A stretch of 8,475 bases of DNA from Paracoccaceae bacterium (GCA_003545125.1 DQCI01000008.1:15172-23646), one strand, 5' to 3'. Numbered from the stretch's first letter, positions 1 to 6,480 are shown. The notes: generated by a model not told the origin, from the letters alone. Made by a program: numbers and translations.

Positions 1-7
1 CTCCTCC
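1..7 (-). promoter_or_regulatory. Candidate Shine-Dalgarno of the next gene beyond the window
   Basis: The minus strand ends with GGAGGAG inside the last codons of the acyl-CoA ligase. This is an almost perfect ribosome binding site at the point where the ligase should stop. It suggests another gene of the same operon starts, probably with overlap, a few bases beyond the window edge. The gene itself is not visible. Confidence 0.4.
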
Positions 8-1543
8 TGTTTGTTCGTTTTCCAGCATCGCTCTCAGCGCGGTCTTGAGCACCTTGCCGTAGTTGTTCTTCGGCAGGGCCTCGACGAACCGGTAGCTCTT
101 GGGGCGTTTGAAGCGGGCGATGTGGTCGAGGCAGAGGGCGTCGAGGGCCGCCTCTTCGGGCGTTCCGCCCCCATCGGCGACCACGAAGGCCACCACCACC
201 TCGCCCCATTCCGGGTCGGGTCGCCCCACTACAGACGCCTCGCGCACAGTCGGATGCGACAGCAGCACCTCCTCGACCTCGCGTGGGTAGATGTTGGAGC
301 CGCCGGAGATGATCACGTCTTTGGCGCGGTCCTGGAGGGTGAGGTAGCCGTCTTCGTCCAACCGCCCAATATCGCCCGTTCGCAGCCAGCCGTCCCGGAT
401 CGTGTCCGCGGTCGCCTCGGGGTTGTTCCAGTAGCCCGCCATCACCGTGGCGCCCCGGACCGCAATCTCGCCCACTTCGCCGGTCGGCAGCTCCCGGCCT
501 TCGCCGTCGATCACCGAAACGCGAACCGGCGTTTGCGCGGTGCCCACCGAGCGCAGCCGGTCGCGCCAGTTCGGGTGGTCGCGGTTGGCCACGTCCGCAC
601 GCGAGAGCGCGGCGATCCCCATCGGGCATTCGCCCTGACCATAAATCTGCACGAAGCACGGGCCCATGACGCGGACCGCTTCGACGATGTCGGCCTCGTA
701 CATCGGCCCGCCGGCATAGACCACGGTGCGGATCCCCTCGCCGGTGCCGCCCCGGGCCTTCGCAACCTCGACCAACCGGCGCACCATCGTCGGGGCGGCG
801 AACATCGACACGCGGTCCTTGCCCCGCCCGAGCTCGGCCGCAAGCGCCAGGATCTCGCCTGCGTCGAAGCCTCCGCTCTCGGGCACCACGTGCGCCGCGC
901 CGCGCAGCACGTGCATGAAATTGTAAAGCCCGGCCCCGTGGCTCATCGGCGCGGCGTAGAGCGCCGCATCGTCCGCCGTCACTTCGTCGACATCGACGAA
1001 ATAGCCAAGCGTCATCGACGCAAGGTTGGCGCAGGTCATCATCACCCCCTTGGGGGTGCCGGTGGTGCCCGAGGTGTAGAACAGCCAGGCCATGTCCGTG
1101 CCGTCCATGGATCGCGGGACGTCCAACGGTGCGGTCCGGCGCAAACCCGTGAACGCCGGACTGTCGGCGGCGATGATGTCGACCGTGTCGGGCAGGACCG
1201 GGTCCAGCGCGGCGCTGGAATTGGCGTCGGCAAAGACCACCCCGGCGCCCGCATCGCCGACGATCCAGGCCGCCTCGCGCGCGTGAAGCTTGGCATTGAT
1301 CGGCACGGCGGCAGCCCCCGCCCACCAGATCCCGTAGAGCGCTTCGAGGTATTCGGTACGGTTCGCCATGAACAGAGCCACCCGGTCGCCCGGGTTGACC
1401 CCCTGCGCGGCGAGCGCGGCCCCAAGGCCGGCGGCGCGCCGGGCGAACTGCGCGTAGGTTCCCGCAAGGGTCGCGCCCCGGTACAGCGCCGGCGCGTGTG
1501 GTTGGCGCCGGGCAGTGCGGCGCAGCCATTCGGCCGGGTTCAT
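1..1543 (-). CDS. AMP-forming acyl-CoA ligase (ANL superfamily), 3' end outside window
   Basis: Activates a carboxylic acid with ATP to an acyl-adenylate and then transfers it to CoA, in the cytoplasm. Translating the minus strand from 1543 gives 514 open codons up to the window edge. The ANL core motifs are present: the phosphate loop FYTSGTTGTPKGV at residues 155-167, YGQGE at 301-305, the hinge-side TGD at 389-391, SGGSNIYPREVEE at about 413-425, and the C-terminal PKNNYGKVLK with the expected adenylation lysine at about 497. Families of this kind end roughly 10-20 residues after that lysine, so the stop should lie just outside the window. The ATG shares bases with the thiolase stop (ATGA), which suggests an operon and translational coupling. 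At about 515 residues it lacks the extra N-terminal region of acetyl- or acetoacetyl-CoA synthetases of about 650 residues. It resembles medium/long-chain or aromatic acid ligases, but the substrate cannot be read from sequence. Confidence 0.93.
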   Translation of the reverse strand, partial: MNPAEWLRRTARRQPHAPALYRGATLAGTYAQFARRAAGLGAALAAQGVNPGDRVALFMANRTEYLEALYGIWWAGAAAVPINAKLHAREAAWIVGDAGAGVVFADANSSAALDPVLPDTVDIIAADSPAFTGLRRTAPLDVPRSMDGTDMAWLFYTSGTTGTPKGVMMTCANLASMTLGYFVDVDEVTADDAALYAAPMSHGAGLYNFMHVLRGAAHVVPESGGFDAGEILALAAELGRGKDRVSMFAAPTMVRRLVEVAKARGGTGEGIRTVVYAGGPMYEADIVEAVRVMGPCFVQIYGQGECPMGIAALSRADVANRDHPNWRDRLRSVGTAQTPVRVSVIDGEGRELPTGEVGEIAVRGATVMAGYWNNPEATADTIRDGWLRTGDIGRLDEDGYLTLQDRAKDVIISGGSNIYPREVEEVLLSHPTVREASVVGRPDPEWGEVVVAFVVADGGGTPEEAALDALCLDHIARFKRPKSYRFVEALPKNNYGKVLKTALRAMLENEQTGG

Positions 1544-2703
1544 TTCACCGCTTCCAGGATCGAGCAGTAGTTGGCCACGCCGGAGCCGCCCATGTTGTAG
1601 ACCGCCGCGAGCTCGGCCCCGGCGATCTGCTCCTCGGTCGGCGCCAGCCCGGTCACATGCTTGGCCGCGGTGATATGCATCGACACGCCGGTCGCCCCGA
1701 CCGGGTGGCCCTTGGCTTTCAGCCCGCCCGAGACGTTCACCGGCAGCCGACCGCCGCGCAGCGTTGCGCCCTCGGCGATCAGCCTCGCCCCCTGCCCCAC
1801 CGACGCAAGCCCCATCGCCTCGCAGATCATCAGCTCGGCGATGGTGAAGCAATCGTGGACCTCGGCGAGGTCGAGATCGTCGAGCCCGATCCCGGCCGCG
1901 TCGAAAGCGGCCGCGAAGGCGTGGTGGGCCGCCTCCAGGCGGGTAAGGTCACGGCCCTTGAGGGGCAGGAAATCGTTCATCTGGACGGCGGCGCGGAAGC
2001 CGACCGCGCGCGGGAAATCGCCAACCATGTCATCCGCCACCATCACCACCGCCGCCGCGCCATCGCTGATCGGCGAGCAATCGGTGAGCCGGAGCGGTGC
2101 GGCGATCATCGGGTTCCTGTCGGACACCGTGTTGCAGGCGGCGAGATCGAACGCCTTTCGCAGATGCGCCAGCGGGTTGTTGAGCGCGTTGGCGTGGTTC
2201 TTGACCGCGATCCGGGCCAAGGTTTCCGACTGGTCGCCGAAGGCCTCGAAATAGGCTTCGGCGAACTTTGCGAAGATGCCGGGAAAACTGAGCCCCGCTT
2301 CGTCCGGCTGATAGGCGGCCCGGCCCAGCGCTTGCGTGACGCCCCGTGTGTCGAGGTCGGTCATCTTCTCCGCGCCGATCACCAGAGCCGTGCGCACCCG
2401 GCCCGCGCCGATCGCATCGCGCGCCGCGTAGATCGCCGCCCCCCCCGACGCGCAGGCATTCTCACACCGGGTCGCCGGTTTGAACCGCATGACCGGGTCG
2501 AGCCCGAGCGCGAGCGACGAAGCGAAGGCGGCGGGCACCATGCCGGCGTTGAAATGGCCGAGCCAGACTTCGTCGATATCGGCAGGTTCGATCCCTGCAT
2601 GCGCGATGGCCTCACGGGCCGCTTCGAGGATCAGCGTCTCGAAGCTCTTGTCTTTGTGCACACCAAAGGGCGTGTGACCCCAGCCAACGATTCTCGCGTT
2701 CAT
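1540..2703 (-). CDS. SCP2/SCP-x type thiolase (acetyl-CoA acetyltransferase family)
   Basis: A 387-residue thiolase-fold enzyme expected to make or break the C-C bond of beta-ketoacyl-CoA in the cytoplasm. The nucleophile motif ENACASGGAA places the acylated cysteine at residue 84. The SCP2-thiolase signature HDCF is at 283-286, and GGLKAKGHPVGATG (326-339) carries the catalytic His333. The C-terminus reads GGSGVANYC (372-380) rather than the CxGGG end of classical degradative thiolases, which places it in the SCP2-like branch. An upstream in-frame extension to 2850 exists, but I chose the ATG at 2703 because GGGAGG lies 5 bases before it and the protein begins with the family-typical MNARIVGWG. 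Its stop overlaps the ATG of the acyl-CoA ligase, so the two are likely co-translated. It is divergent from the PAS-LuxR gene. Many SCP2-like thiolases sit beside a DUF35 OB-fold partner, and none is visible here. Confidence 0.93.
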   Translation of the reverse strand: MNARIVGWGHTPFGVHKDKSFETLILEAAREAIAHAGIEPADIDEVWLGHFNAGMVPAAFASSLALGLDPVMRFKPATRCENACASGGAAIYAARDAIGAGRVRTALVIGAEKMTDLDTRGVTQALGRAAYQPDEAGLSFPGIFAKFAEAYFEAFGDQSETLARIAVKNHANALNNPLAHLRKAFDLAACNTVSDRNPMIAAPLRLTDCSPISDGAAAVVMVADDMVGDFPRAVGFRAAVQMNDFLPLKGRDLTRLEAAHHAFAAAFDAAGIGLDDLDLAEVHDCFTIAELMICEAMGLASVGQGARLIAEGATLRGGRLPVNVSGGLKAKGHPVGATGVSMHITAAKHVTGLAPTEEQIAGAELAAVYNMGGSGVANYCSILEAVK

Positions 2704-2708
2704 CCTTG

Positions 2709-2714
2709 CCTCCC
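2709..2714 (-). promoter_or_regulatory. Ribosome binding site of the thiolase gene
   Basis: GGGAGG on the minus strand, 5 bases before the ATG at 2703. It decides the start against an in-frame upstream extension. Confidence 0.75.
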
Positions 2715-2729
2715 GCTCGTGAGGCCCCG

Positions 2730-2758
2730 ATAATAGCATCGAGGGGCACCTGCGCATT
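2730..2758 (-). promoter_or_regulatory. Candidate activator-dependent promoter of the thiolase-ligase operon
   Basis: On the minus strand TGCTATTAT forms an extended -10 box (TATTAT at 2735-2730, preceded by TGC). A -35 hexamer at 17-base spacing would fall at about 2758-2753. No TTGACA-like sequence is there; the position overlaps the first copy of an 11-base direct repeat instead. The implied transcript starts near 2722, leaving a short leader that carries the ribosome binding site. A good -10 with a missing -35 covered by a repeat is the usual layout of a promoter that needs an activator. The divergent PAS-LuxR protein is the obvious candidate. Confidence 0.5.
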
Positions 2759-2784
2759 CCGGGAAAACACGTACATCCCGGGAA
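2755..2784. repeat. Pair of 11-bp direct repeats, candidate operator
   Basis: CATTCCGGGAA at 2755-2765 and CATCCCGGGAA at 2774-2784 differ at one base, with starts 19 bases apart. Each core (TTCCGGGAA-like or TCCCGGGA) is itself near-palindromic, so the pair can also be read as an inverted repeat. They lie in the divergent region between the thiolase and the PAS-LuxR regulator, directly upstream of the candidate -10 box. A dimeric LuxR-type regulator could bind each copy. Binding is inferred, the repeats are seen. Confidence 0.55.
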
Positions 2785-2791
2785 TTTGACC

Positions 2792-2806
2792 CCAAGCCCG
2801 TCTTGG
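2792..2806. repeat. Small inverted repeat before the PAS-LuxR start
   Basis: CCAAG-N5-CTTGG is a perfect 5-bp inverted repeat ending 7 bases before the regulator ATG at 2814. It could be an autoregulatory site or a small hairpin in the leader. It is short enough to be chance in a GC-rich region. Confidence 0.25.
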
Positions 2807-2813
2807 AAACCGG

Positions 2814-3359
2814 ATGACAGATCTTGCCACCACGGCCTTCGACTTTGCACCCGTCGGGCTGATCTACAGCGAGGATCGGGTGATCCGGCGCTGTAATCCG
2901 ATGTTTGCAGAGATGTTCGGCTACCCGGCGTCGGAGCTGGAAGGCAGGTCGCTGTCGCGGCTCTACCCCTCGTCCGAGGAGTTTTTGCAGATCGGCCGGA
3001 CCGGCGCGGAAAAGATGGTGGGCCGCGGGCGGTACCGCGACGGACGGATCATGCGACGGCGGTCGGGTGCGTTGTTCTGGTGCCGGGTGCGCGGACAGTC
3101 GCTCGACCCGGGCGAGCCGTTCGCGCGCGCGGTCTGGAGCTTTGCAGACATATCCGAGGCCCGGCCGGTTACGGCGCTCACCCTGCGCGAACGGCAGGTG
3201 GCGACGATGATGGCAGAGGGGCTGACCTCGAAGGAAATCGCCCGGGCGCTCGACATCTCGCCGCGCACGGTGGAGGTCCACCGCGCCCGGTTGCTGGAAA
3301 AGTTCTCCGCCCGCAACAGCCTTGAGCTTGTGGCGCAAATCGCCGGGGTGCCGTTGTGA
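2814..3359 (+). CDS. PAS domain - LuxR-type HTH transcriptional regulator
   Basis: A 181-residue soluble DNA-binding protein. Residues of about 8-115 form a single PAS domain, recognisable from the opening FDFAPVGLIY, then CNPMFAEMFGYPASELEGRS and, near its end, a WSFADISE strand. Residues of about 122-178 form a LuxR/GerE helix-turn-helix: LTLRERQVATMMAEGLTSKEIA followed by the recognition helix around ISPRTVEVHRARL. There is no receiver domain with a phospho-acceptor Asp, nor an autoinducer domain, so the PAS domain is probably the sensor for a small ligand. The start at 2814 follows GGAAA at a 5-base distance, a weak ribosome site, and leaves a complete PAS domain. It is divergent from the thiolase-ligase operon and likely activates it through the repeats in the shared promoter region. 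Its stop is 18 bases from the convergent aminotransferase stop. Confidence 0.9.
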   Translation: MTDLATTAFDFAPVGLIYSEDRVIRRCNPMFAEMFGYPASELEGRSLSRLYPSSEEFLQIGRTGAEKMVGRGRYRDGRIMRRRSGALFWCRVRGQSLDPGEPFARAVWSFADISEARPVTALTLRERQVATMMAEGLTSKEIARALDISPRTVEVHRARLLEKFSARNSLELVAQIAGVPL

Positions 3360-3377
3360 GCGGCGCAGGCAGCACTA

Positions 3378-4697
3378 TCAGAGCACCTCGTCGATCGCCC
3401 GCGCCAGCTTGGTCGTGATCTCGTCGATGTGGGTGTCTTCGAGGATGAAGGGCGGCGCGAGCAGCACGTGGTCGCCGGCGCGCCCGTCGCGGGTGCCGCC
3501 CATCGGGTAGCAGATCAACCCGGCCTCGAAAGCGGCCTCCTTGAGCCGGCCGGCTAAGCGCTGCGCTGGGTCGAACGGCGTCTTGGTCTCGCGGTCGGCG
3601 ACAAGCTCCACCCCGCGAAACAAGCCGCGCCCGCGGATGTCGCCGACATGGGGATGCTGGCCCAACACCTCGACGAGCGCCGCGTCGAGCCTTGCGCCCA
3701 TGTCGCGCACCCGGGGCAGCAGCCCGCGCTCGAGGATCGCGCGCACCACCGCCAGGCCCGCCGCGGCGGCGACCGGGTGGCCGATATAGGTGTGGCCGTG
3801 TTGGAAGAAGCCCGAGCCGTGCGATATGGTGTCATAGATCGCACCCGTGCAGATCATCGCGCCGATCGGCTGGTACCCCGCCCCCAGCCCCTTGGCGATG
3901 GTGACGATATCGGGGGTGATGCCCTCGGCCTCGCAGGCGAAGAGGTGCCCTGTGCGCCCCATGCCGCACATCACCTCGTCGAGGATCAGGAGCACACCGT
4001 AGCGGTCGCAGATCTCGCGGATGCGTTTGAAATAGCCCGGAACGGCGGGGACCGCGCCGAGGGTGGCGCCGACCACGGGCTCGGCGAGAAAGGCCATGAC
4101 GCTGTCGGGACCGAGGCGAAGGATCTCGTCCTCCAGCTCCTGCGCGACCCGCTGGCCGTAGGCTTCCACCGTCTCATCCGGGCGCTTTTCGGCATACTCA
4201 AAGCAGGGCGCGATGTGGCTGACGTCGATCAGCATCGGCTCGAACTGGGTCCGCCGCCACAGGTTGCCGCCTGCCGCCAACGCACCAAGCGTGTTGCCGT
4301 GGTAGCTCTGGCGTCGGGCGATCAGGTGGCGGCGCTGAGGCTCGCCGCGTTCGACATGGGTTTGCCGGGCGAGTTTCAGCGCCGCCTCGACCGCCTCGGA
4401 CCCGCCGGAGACGAAATACACCCGGTCGAGATCGCCGGGCGCCTCGGCCGCCAGCAGATCGGCCAGCGCCTCGGCGGGCTCGCTGGTGAAAAAGCCGGTG
4501 TGGGCGAAGGCAAGCCTGTCGAGCTGGGCCTTTGCCGCCGCGGTCACCTCCGGGTCGCCGTGCCCGAGACAGGAGACCGCAGCGCCGCCGGAGCCGTCGA
4601 AATAGCGCTTGCCGGCGCTGTCGATGAGGTAGCAGCCCTCGCCCGCCACGGCGGTTTTCATCTGGGCGCCCGAGTGGCGCGGAAAGACGTGGCCCAT
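3378..4697 (-). CDS. PLP-dependent class III aminotransferase
   Basis: A 439-residue fold-type I aminotransferase of class III, the group of omega-amino acid, beta-alanine and dialkylglycine enzymes. The PLP phosphate loop is SGGSEA at 97-102, SYHG at 131-134 carries the aromatic residue that stacks on the cofactor, and LILDEVMCGMGRTG at 237-250 gives Asp240, which pairs with the pyridine nitrogen. The Schiff-base lysine is Lys269 in TIAKGLGAGYQPIGA. It is full length for the family with no disruption. The ATG at 4697 overlaps the BKACE stop by one base (TGATG), so the two proteins are almost certainly made together. This coupling suggests that transamination supplies the keto acid that BKACE cleaves, for example from a beta-amino acid; that is inference. 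The amino donor and acceptor cannot be read from sequence, and generic labels such as aspartate aminotransferase family protein would not define its role. Confidence 0.93.
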   Translation of the reverse strand: MGHVFPRHSGAQMKTAVAGEGCYLIDSAGKRYFDGSGGAAVSCLGHGDPEVTAAAKAQLDRLAFAHTGFFTSEPAEALADLLAAEAPGDLDRVYFVSGGSEAVEAALKLARQTHVERGEPQRRHLIARRQSYHGNTLGALAAGGNLWRRTQFEPMLIDVSHIAPCFEYAEKRPDETVEAYGQRVAQELEDEILRLGPDSVMAFLAEPVVGATLGAVPAVPGYFKRIREICDRYGVLLILDEVMCGMGRTGHLFACEAEGITPDIVTIAKGLGAGYQPIGAMICTGAIYDTISHGSGFFQHGHTYIGHPVAAAAGLAVVRAILERGLLPRVRDMGARLDAALVEVLGQHPHVGDIRGRGLFRGVELVADRETKTPFDPAQRLAGRLKEAAFEAGLICYPMGGTRDGRAGDHVLLAPPFILEDTHIDEITTKLARAIDEVL

Positions 4698-5476
4698 CAG
4701 GATAGTCCTCGTGGTTCGAACCCGGCCCGGGCGGCGGCGGCGACCAGGGCCGCCACCGCAGCGGCGTTGTCGGTGAACAATGTGCCGTCCGGGGCGAGGT
4801 GGTTGTTTTCAAAGCCGATGCGGACATTGCCGCCGCGGCGGATGGCATGGAGCAGGCAATCCTGTTCGCGCGGGCCGAACGCGCAGACCGACCAGGTGAG
4901 CGATCCCGGTCCAAGGGCAGCGAGGAACGGGTCGAGATCCTCCGGGACGGAGCGTTGGCCTGCGGCGTAGCGGCCAAGCACGAAGAGCACGGAAGTGAAG
5001 TGCGCAGGGATCGTGCCGGACTTGAGATGGCCCAACAGACGCGTAAGATCCTCGGGCGCGTAGAGGATGTGCTGGACCTCGGTGCCCGCCGCCTCAGCCA
5101 CCCGGTAGGCCTCGGCCAGGCGATCCGGCGCGCGTTCGATCTCGCGCAGCGCCACGCTGGCCTCGGGGGCAAGGCCTTGCGCCAGGCAATCGATCTGGGC
5201 GGCGACGTCGAACAGCCCGGCCGCCTCGGTGGTGATCTGAACCCGCAGGTCCGCCGCGGCCGTGATCGCGGCGATGGCGGCGCGGTAGGCGCCCGGGTCC
5301 AGCGAATGCCGCCCGGCGGCGTCACGCACATGCAGATGGATCGCCGTTGCGCCCGCCGCGGCGCAGGCGCGCGCCGTCGCGGCCAATTCAGCGGGTGTCA
5401 GCGGCAACGCCGGGTGATCCGATTTGCCTTTGCGGGCCCCGTTCGGGGCCACCATGAGATCGAACGCTGTGGACAA
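4697..5476 (-). CDS. Beta-keto acid cleavage enzyme (BKACE/DUF849; Kce-like)
   Basis: A 259-residue TIM-barrel enzyme. The family condenses a beta-keto acid with acetyl-CoA to give acetoacetate and a new acyl-CoA, as Kce does with 3-keto-5-aminohexanoate in lysine fermentation. The hallmark HLHVRD (47-52) supplies two metal-binding histidines, His47 and His49. RIGFENN (219-225) supplies the conserved Arg219 and the third ligand Glu223. The opening APNGAR and DHPALPLTPAEL are also family-typical. The next residue after Glu223 is Asn224, where Kce has Asp, and ITTEAAG (81-87) replaces the usual TTGG stretch, so this is a divergent subfamily. The start is TTG at 5476, chosen because AGGGGAG lies 6 bases upstream; the internal ATG (residue 8, at 5455) has no ribosome site. 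It is the first gene of the operon with the aminotransferase and is divergent from rpiR. Substrate unknown. Confidence 0.9.
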   Translation of the reverse strand: MSTAFDLMVAPNGARKGKSDHPALPLTPAELAATARACAAAGATAIHLHVRDAAGRHSLDPGAYRAAIAAITAAADLRVQITTEAAGLFDVAAQIDCLAQGLAPEASVALREIERAPDRLAEAYRVAEAAGTEVQHILYAPEDLTRLLGHLKSGTIPAHFTSVLFVLGRYAAGQRSVPEDLDPFLAALGPGSLTWSVCAFGPREQDCLLHAIRRGGNVRIGFENNHLAPDGTLFTDNAAAVAALVAAAARAGFEPRGLS

Positions 5477-5482
5477 GCCTGG

Positions 5483-5489
5483 CTCCCCT
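5483..5489 (-). promoter_or_regulatory. Ribosome binding site deciding a TTG start for BKACE
   Basis: AGGGGAG on the minus strand, 6 bases before TTG at 5476. No ATG or GTG lies at a suitable distance, so it supports initiation at TTG. Its upstream edge touches the 13-bp palindrome at 5489-5501. Confidence 0.65.
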
Positions 5490-5501
5490 TACGTAACGTA
5501 A
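5489..5501. promoter_or_regulatory. Palindrome in the BKACE leader, possible second operator
   Basis: TTACGTAACGTAA has perfect 6-bp arms around a central A. It lies in the BKACE leader, touching the ribosome binding site, in an AT-richer stretch than the surroundings. The position would let a bound protein block transcription or translation of the BKACE-aminotransferase operon. I saw no second copy in the window, so the binding protein is unknown. Confidence 0.4.
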
Positions 5502-5536
5502 TCGCGTCCGCCCAGTTGGATGTGGAACACGAATCC

Positions 5537-5542
5537 TGTCAA
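5537..5542 (-). promoter_or_regulatory. Candidate -35 hexamer TTGACA for the BKACE operon
   Basis: The minus strand carries a perfect TTGACA 60 bases before the BKACE start, but no convincing -10 box follows at 15-18 bases (best is CCAACT). An alternative pair is TTGTGA at 5583-5578 and TGTGAT at 5560-5555 with a 17-base spacer, which the GAAAAA/TTTTTC operator candidate would cover. Both are weak. Confidence 0.25.
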
Positions 5543-5549
5543 CAATCCC

Positions 5550-5570
5550 GAAAAATCACATATGTTTTTC
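5550..5570. promoter_or_regulatory. Candidate RpiR operator, copy 1 (GAAAAA-N9-TTTTTC)
   Basis: GAAAAA at 5550-5555 and TTTTTC at 5565-5570 are perfect inverted arms around TCACATATG. The site lies between the divergent BKACE and RpiR genes, 25 bases before the RpiR ATG. Read on the minus strand it begins GAAAAACATATG, which matches copy 2 at 6470 in 11 of 12 bases. Known RpiR-family regulators such as rhizobial IolR bind GGAA/TTCC-type inverted repeats, so this form fits the family. Here it could control both divergent transcripts. Confidence 0.55.
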
Positions 5571-5595
5571 ACATCCGTCACAAAACCGAATCAAC

Positions 5596-6480
5596 ATGGA
5601 CCCGACCCTGCGCCCCCGAATCGTCGCCCGGCTGAAGACTGAAATCGCCGGTTTCGCGCCGCAGATGCATGCGGCTGCGAAATACCTGCTCGACCATCCG
5701 GCGGAATTTGGTCTGGACCCGATCCGCGAGACCGCCCGCAAAGCCCGTGTGAGCACCTATACCTTTGTAAAAATAGCCAAATACCTCGGATTTTCGTCGT
5801 TCGAGGAGCTGCGCGCGCCGTTTCGTGCGGCGCTGGTGGCAAACGTGCCCGGCCCGGCAAACCCCGACTGGCTCGAGGAGTTGCGCGACCGGGGAAGCGC
5901 CGGCGCGGCCTTCGCCGAATCCGCCCAGAACGCGCTGTCAGTGGCGAACCGAACCCTCGAGAGCCAGACACTGGACGAGTTGGCAGCGGTGGCGGACATG
6001 CTGACAAGCGCGCGCAGGGTCTACGTCACCGGTATGCGGGCAAGCTACGCGATGGCCCATTATCTGCATTACATCGGCCGAATGGCCCTGCCGGGAATGG
6101 AGCTCATCCCGCGCAACATGGGCAGCGCGATCGACGATCTGAACGACGCGCAGGAGGGTGACCTGCTGGTCGCGATCACGGTCACGCCCTACTCGCGCGA
6201 GACCGTCGAAGCCTGTCGTTTTGCCCAGGCCAAGGGATTGAAACTGATACTGATTTCGGACAGCACCGTGGTGGCGCCGGAGCTCTCGCCGGAATACAAC
6301 CTGGCGGCCTGCGTGCTGAGTTCGCACCATTTCGCCTGCTACTCGGGCATGACCGTGCTGATCGAGGCGCTGATCGCGCTGCTGATCCAGCGCGGCGAGG
6401 GGCAGTCGCGCGCCCGGGTGGCGGCCTATGATTCTCTGCGCCGGGGCAGCAACGCCTATTGGCCGGAAAGAAAAACATAA
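5596..6480 (+). CDS. RpiR-family transcriptional regulator (HTH + SIS domain)
   Basis: A 294-residue cytoplasmic regulator. The N-terminal RpiR-type helix-turn-helix spans about residues 5-82 and contains AAKYLLDHPAEFG, the VSTYTFVKIAKYLGFSSFEELR recognition region in two parts, and the typical SFEELR end. A SIS domain at about 127-265 starts with RVYVTGMRASYAMAHYLHYI (141-160) and includes GDLLVAITVTPYSRETVEA (188-206). SIS domains usually bind phosphosugars, but RpiR proteins beside catabolic operons often sense other intermediates; here the ligand is probably linked to the transported substrate. The ATG at 5596 gives a complete HTH, but I see no ribosome binding site in the AT-rich leader. 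The gene is divergent from BKACE and 89 bases upstream of the TAXI gene. Inverted repeats at both of its ends suggest it controls itself, the BKACE operon and the transporter. Confidence 0.92.
   Translation: MDPTLRPRIVARLKTEIAGFAPQMHAAAKYLLDHPAEFGLDPIRETARKARVSTYTFVKIAKYLGFSSFEELRAPFRAALVANVPGPANPDWLEELRDRGSAGAAFAESAQNALSVANRTLESQTLDELAAVADMLTSARRVYVTGMRASYAMAHYLHYIGRMALPGMELIPRNMGSAIDDLNDAQEGDLLVAITVTPYSRETVEACRFAQAKGLKLILISDSTVVAPELSPEYNLAACVLSSHHFACYSGMTVLIEALIALLIQRGEGQSRARVAAYDSLRRGSNAYWPERKT

Noticed and set aside
11..1570. Long plus-strand open frame of 519 codons
   Set aside because: It is antisense to the acyl-CoA ligase, which has all ANL motifs. The plus-strand translation is low-complexity Arg/His/Gly-rich, as expected for the reverse of a high-GC gene.
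1498..2733. Plus-strand open frame of 411 codons
   Set aside because: Antisense to the thiolase with its intact catalytic Cys, HDCF and GHP motifs; no recognisable domain or ribosome site.
2786..2791. TTGACC as a -35 box for the PAS-LuxR gene
   Set aside because: A -10 box at normal spacing would fall on the start codon, and no such box is present.
2704..2850. N-terminal extension of the thiolase
   Set aside because: It would run through the promoter repeats and the start of the divergent regulator. The ATG at 2703 has a strong ribosome site and a family-typical N-terminus.
2700..3338. Minus-strand open frame of 212 codons
   Set aside because: Antisense to the PAS-LuxR gene, whose PAS and HTH motifs are clear. 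It would also cover the thiolase promoter region.
3648..4970. Plus-strand open frame of 440 codons
   Set aside because: Antisense across the aminotransferase and BKACE genes, with shadow-type composition and no recognisable domain.
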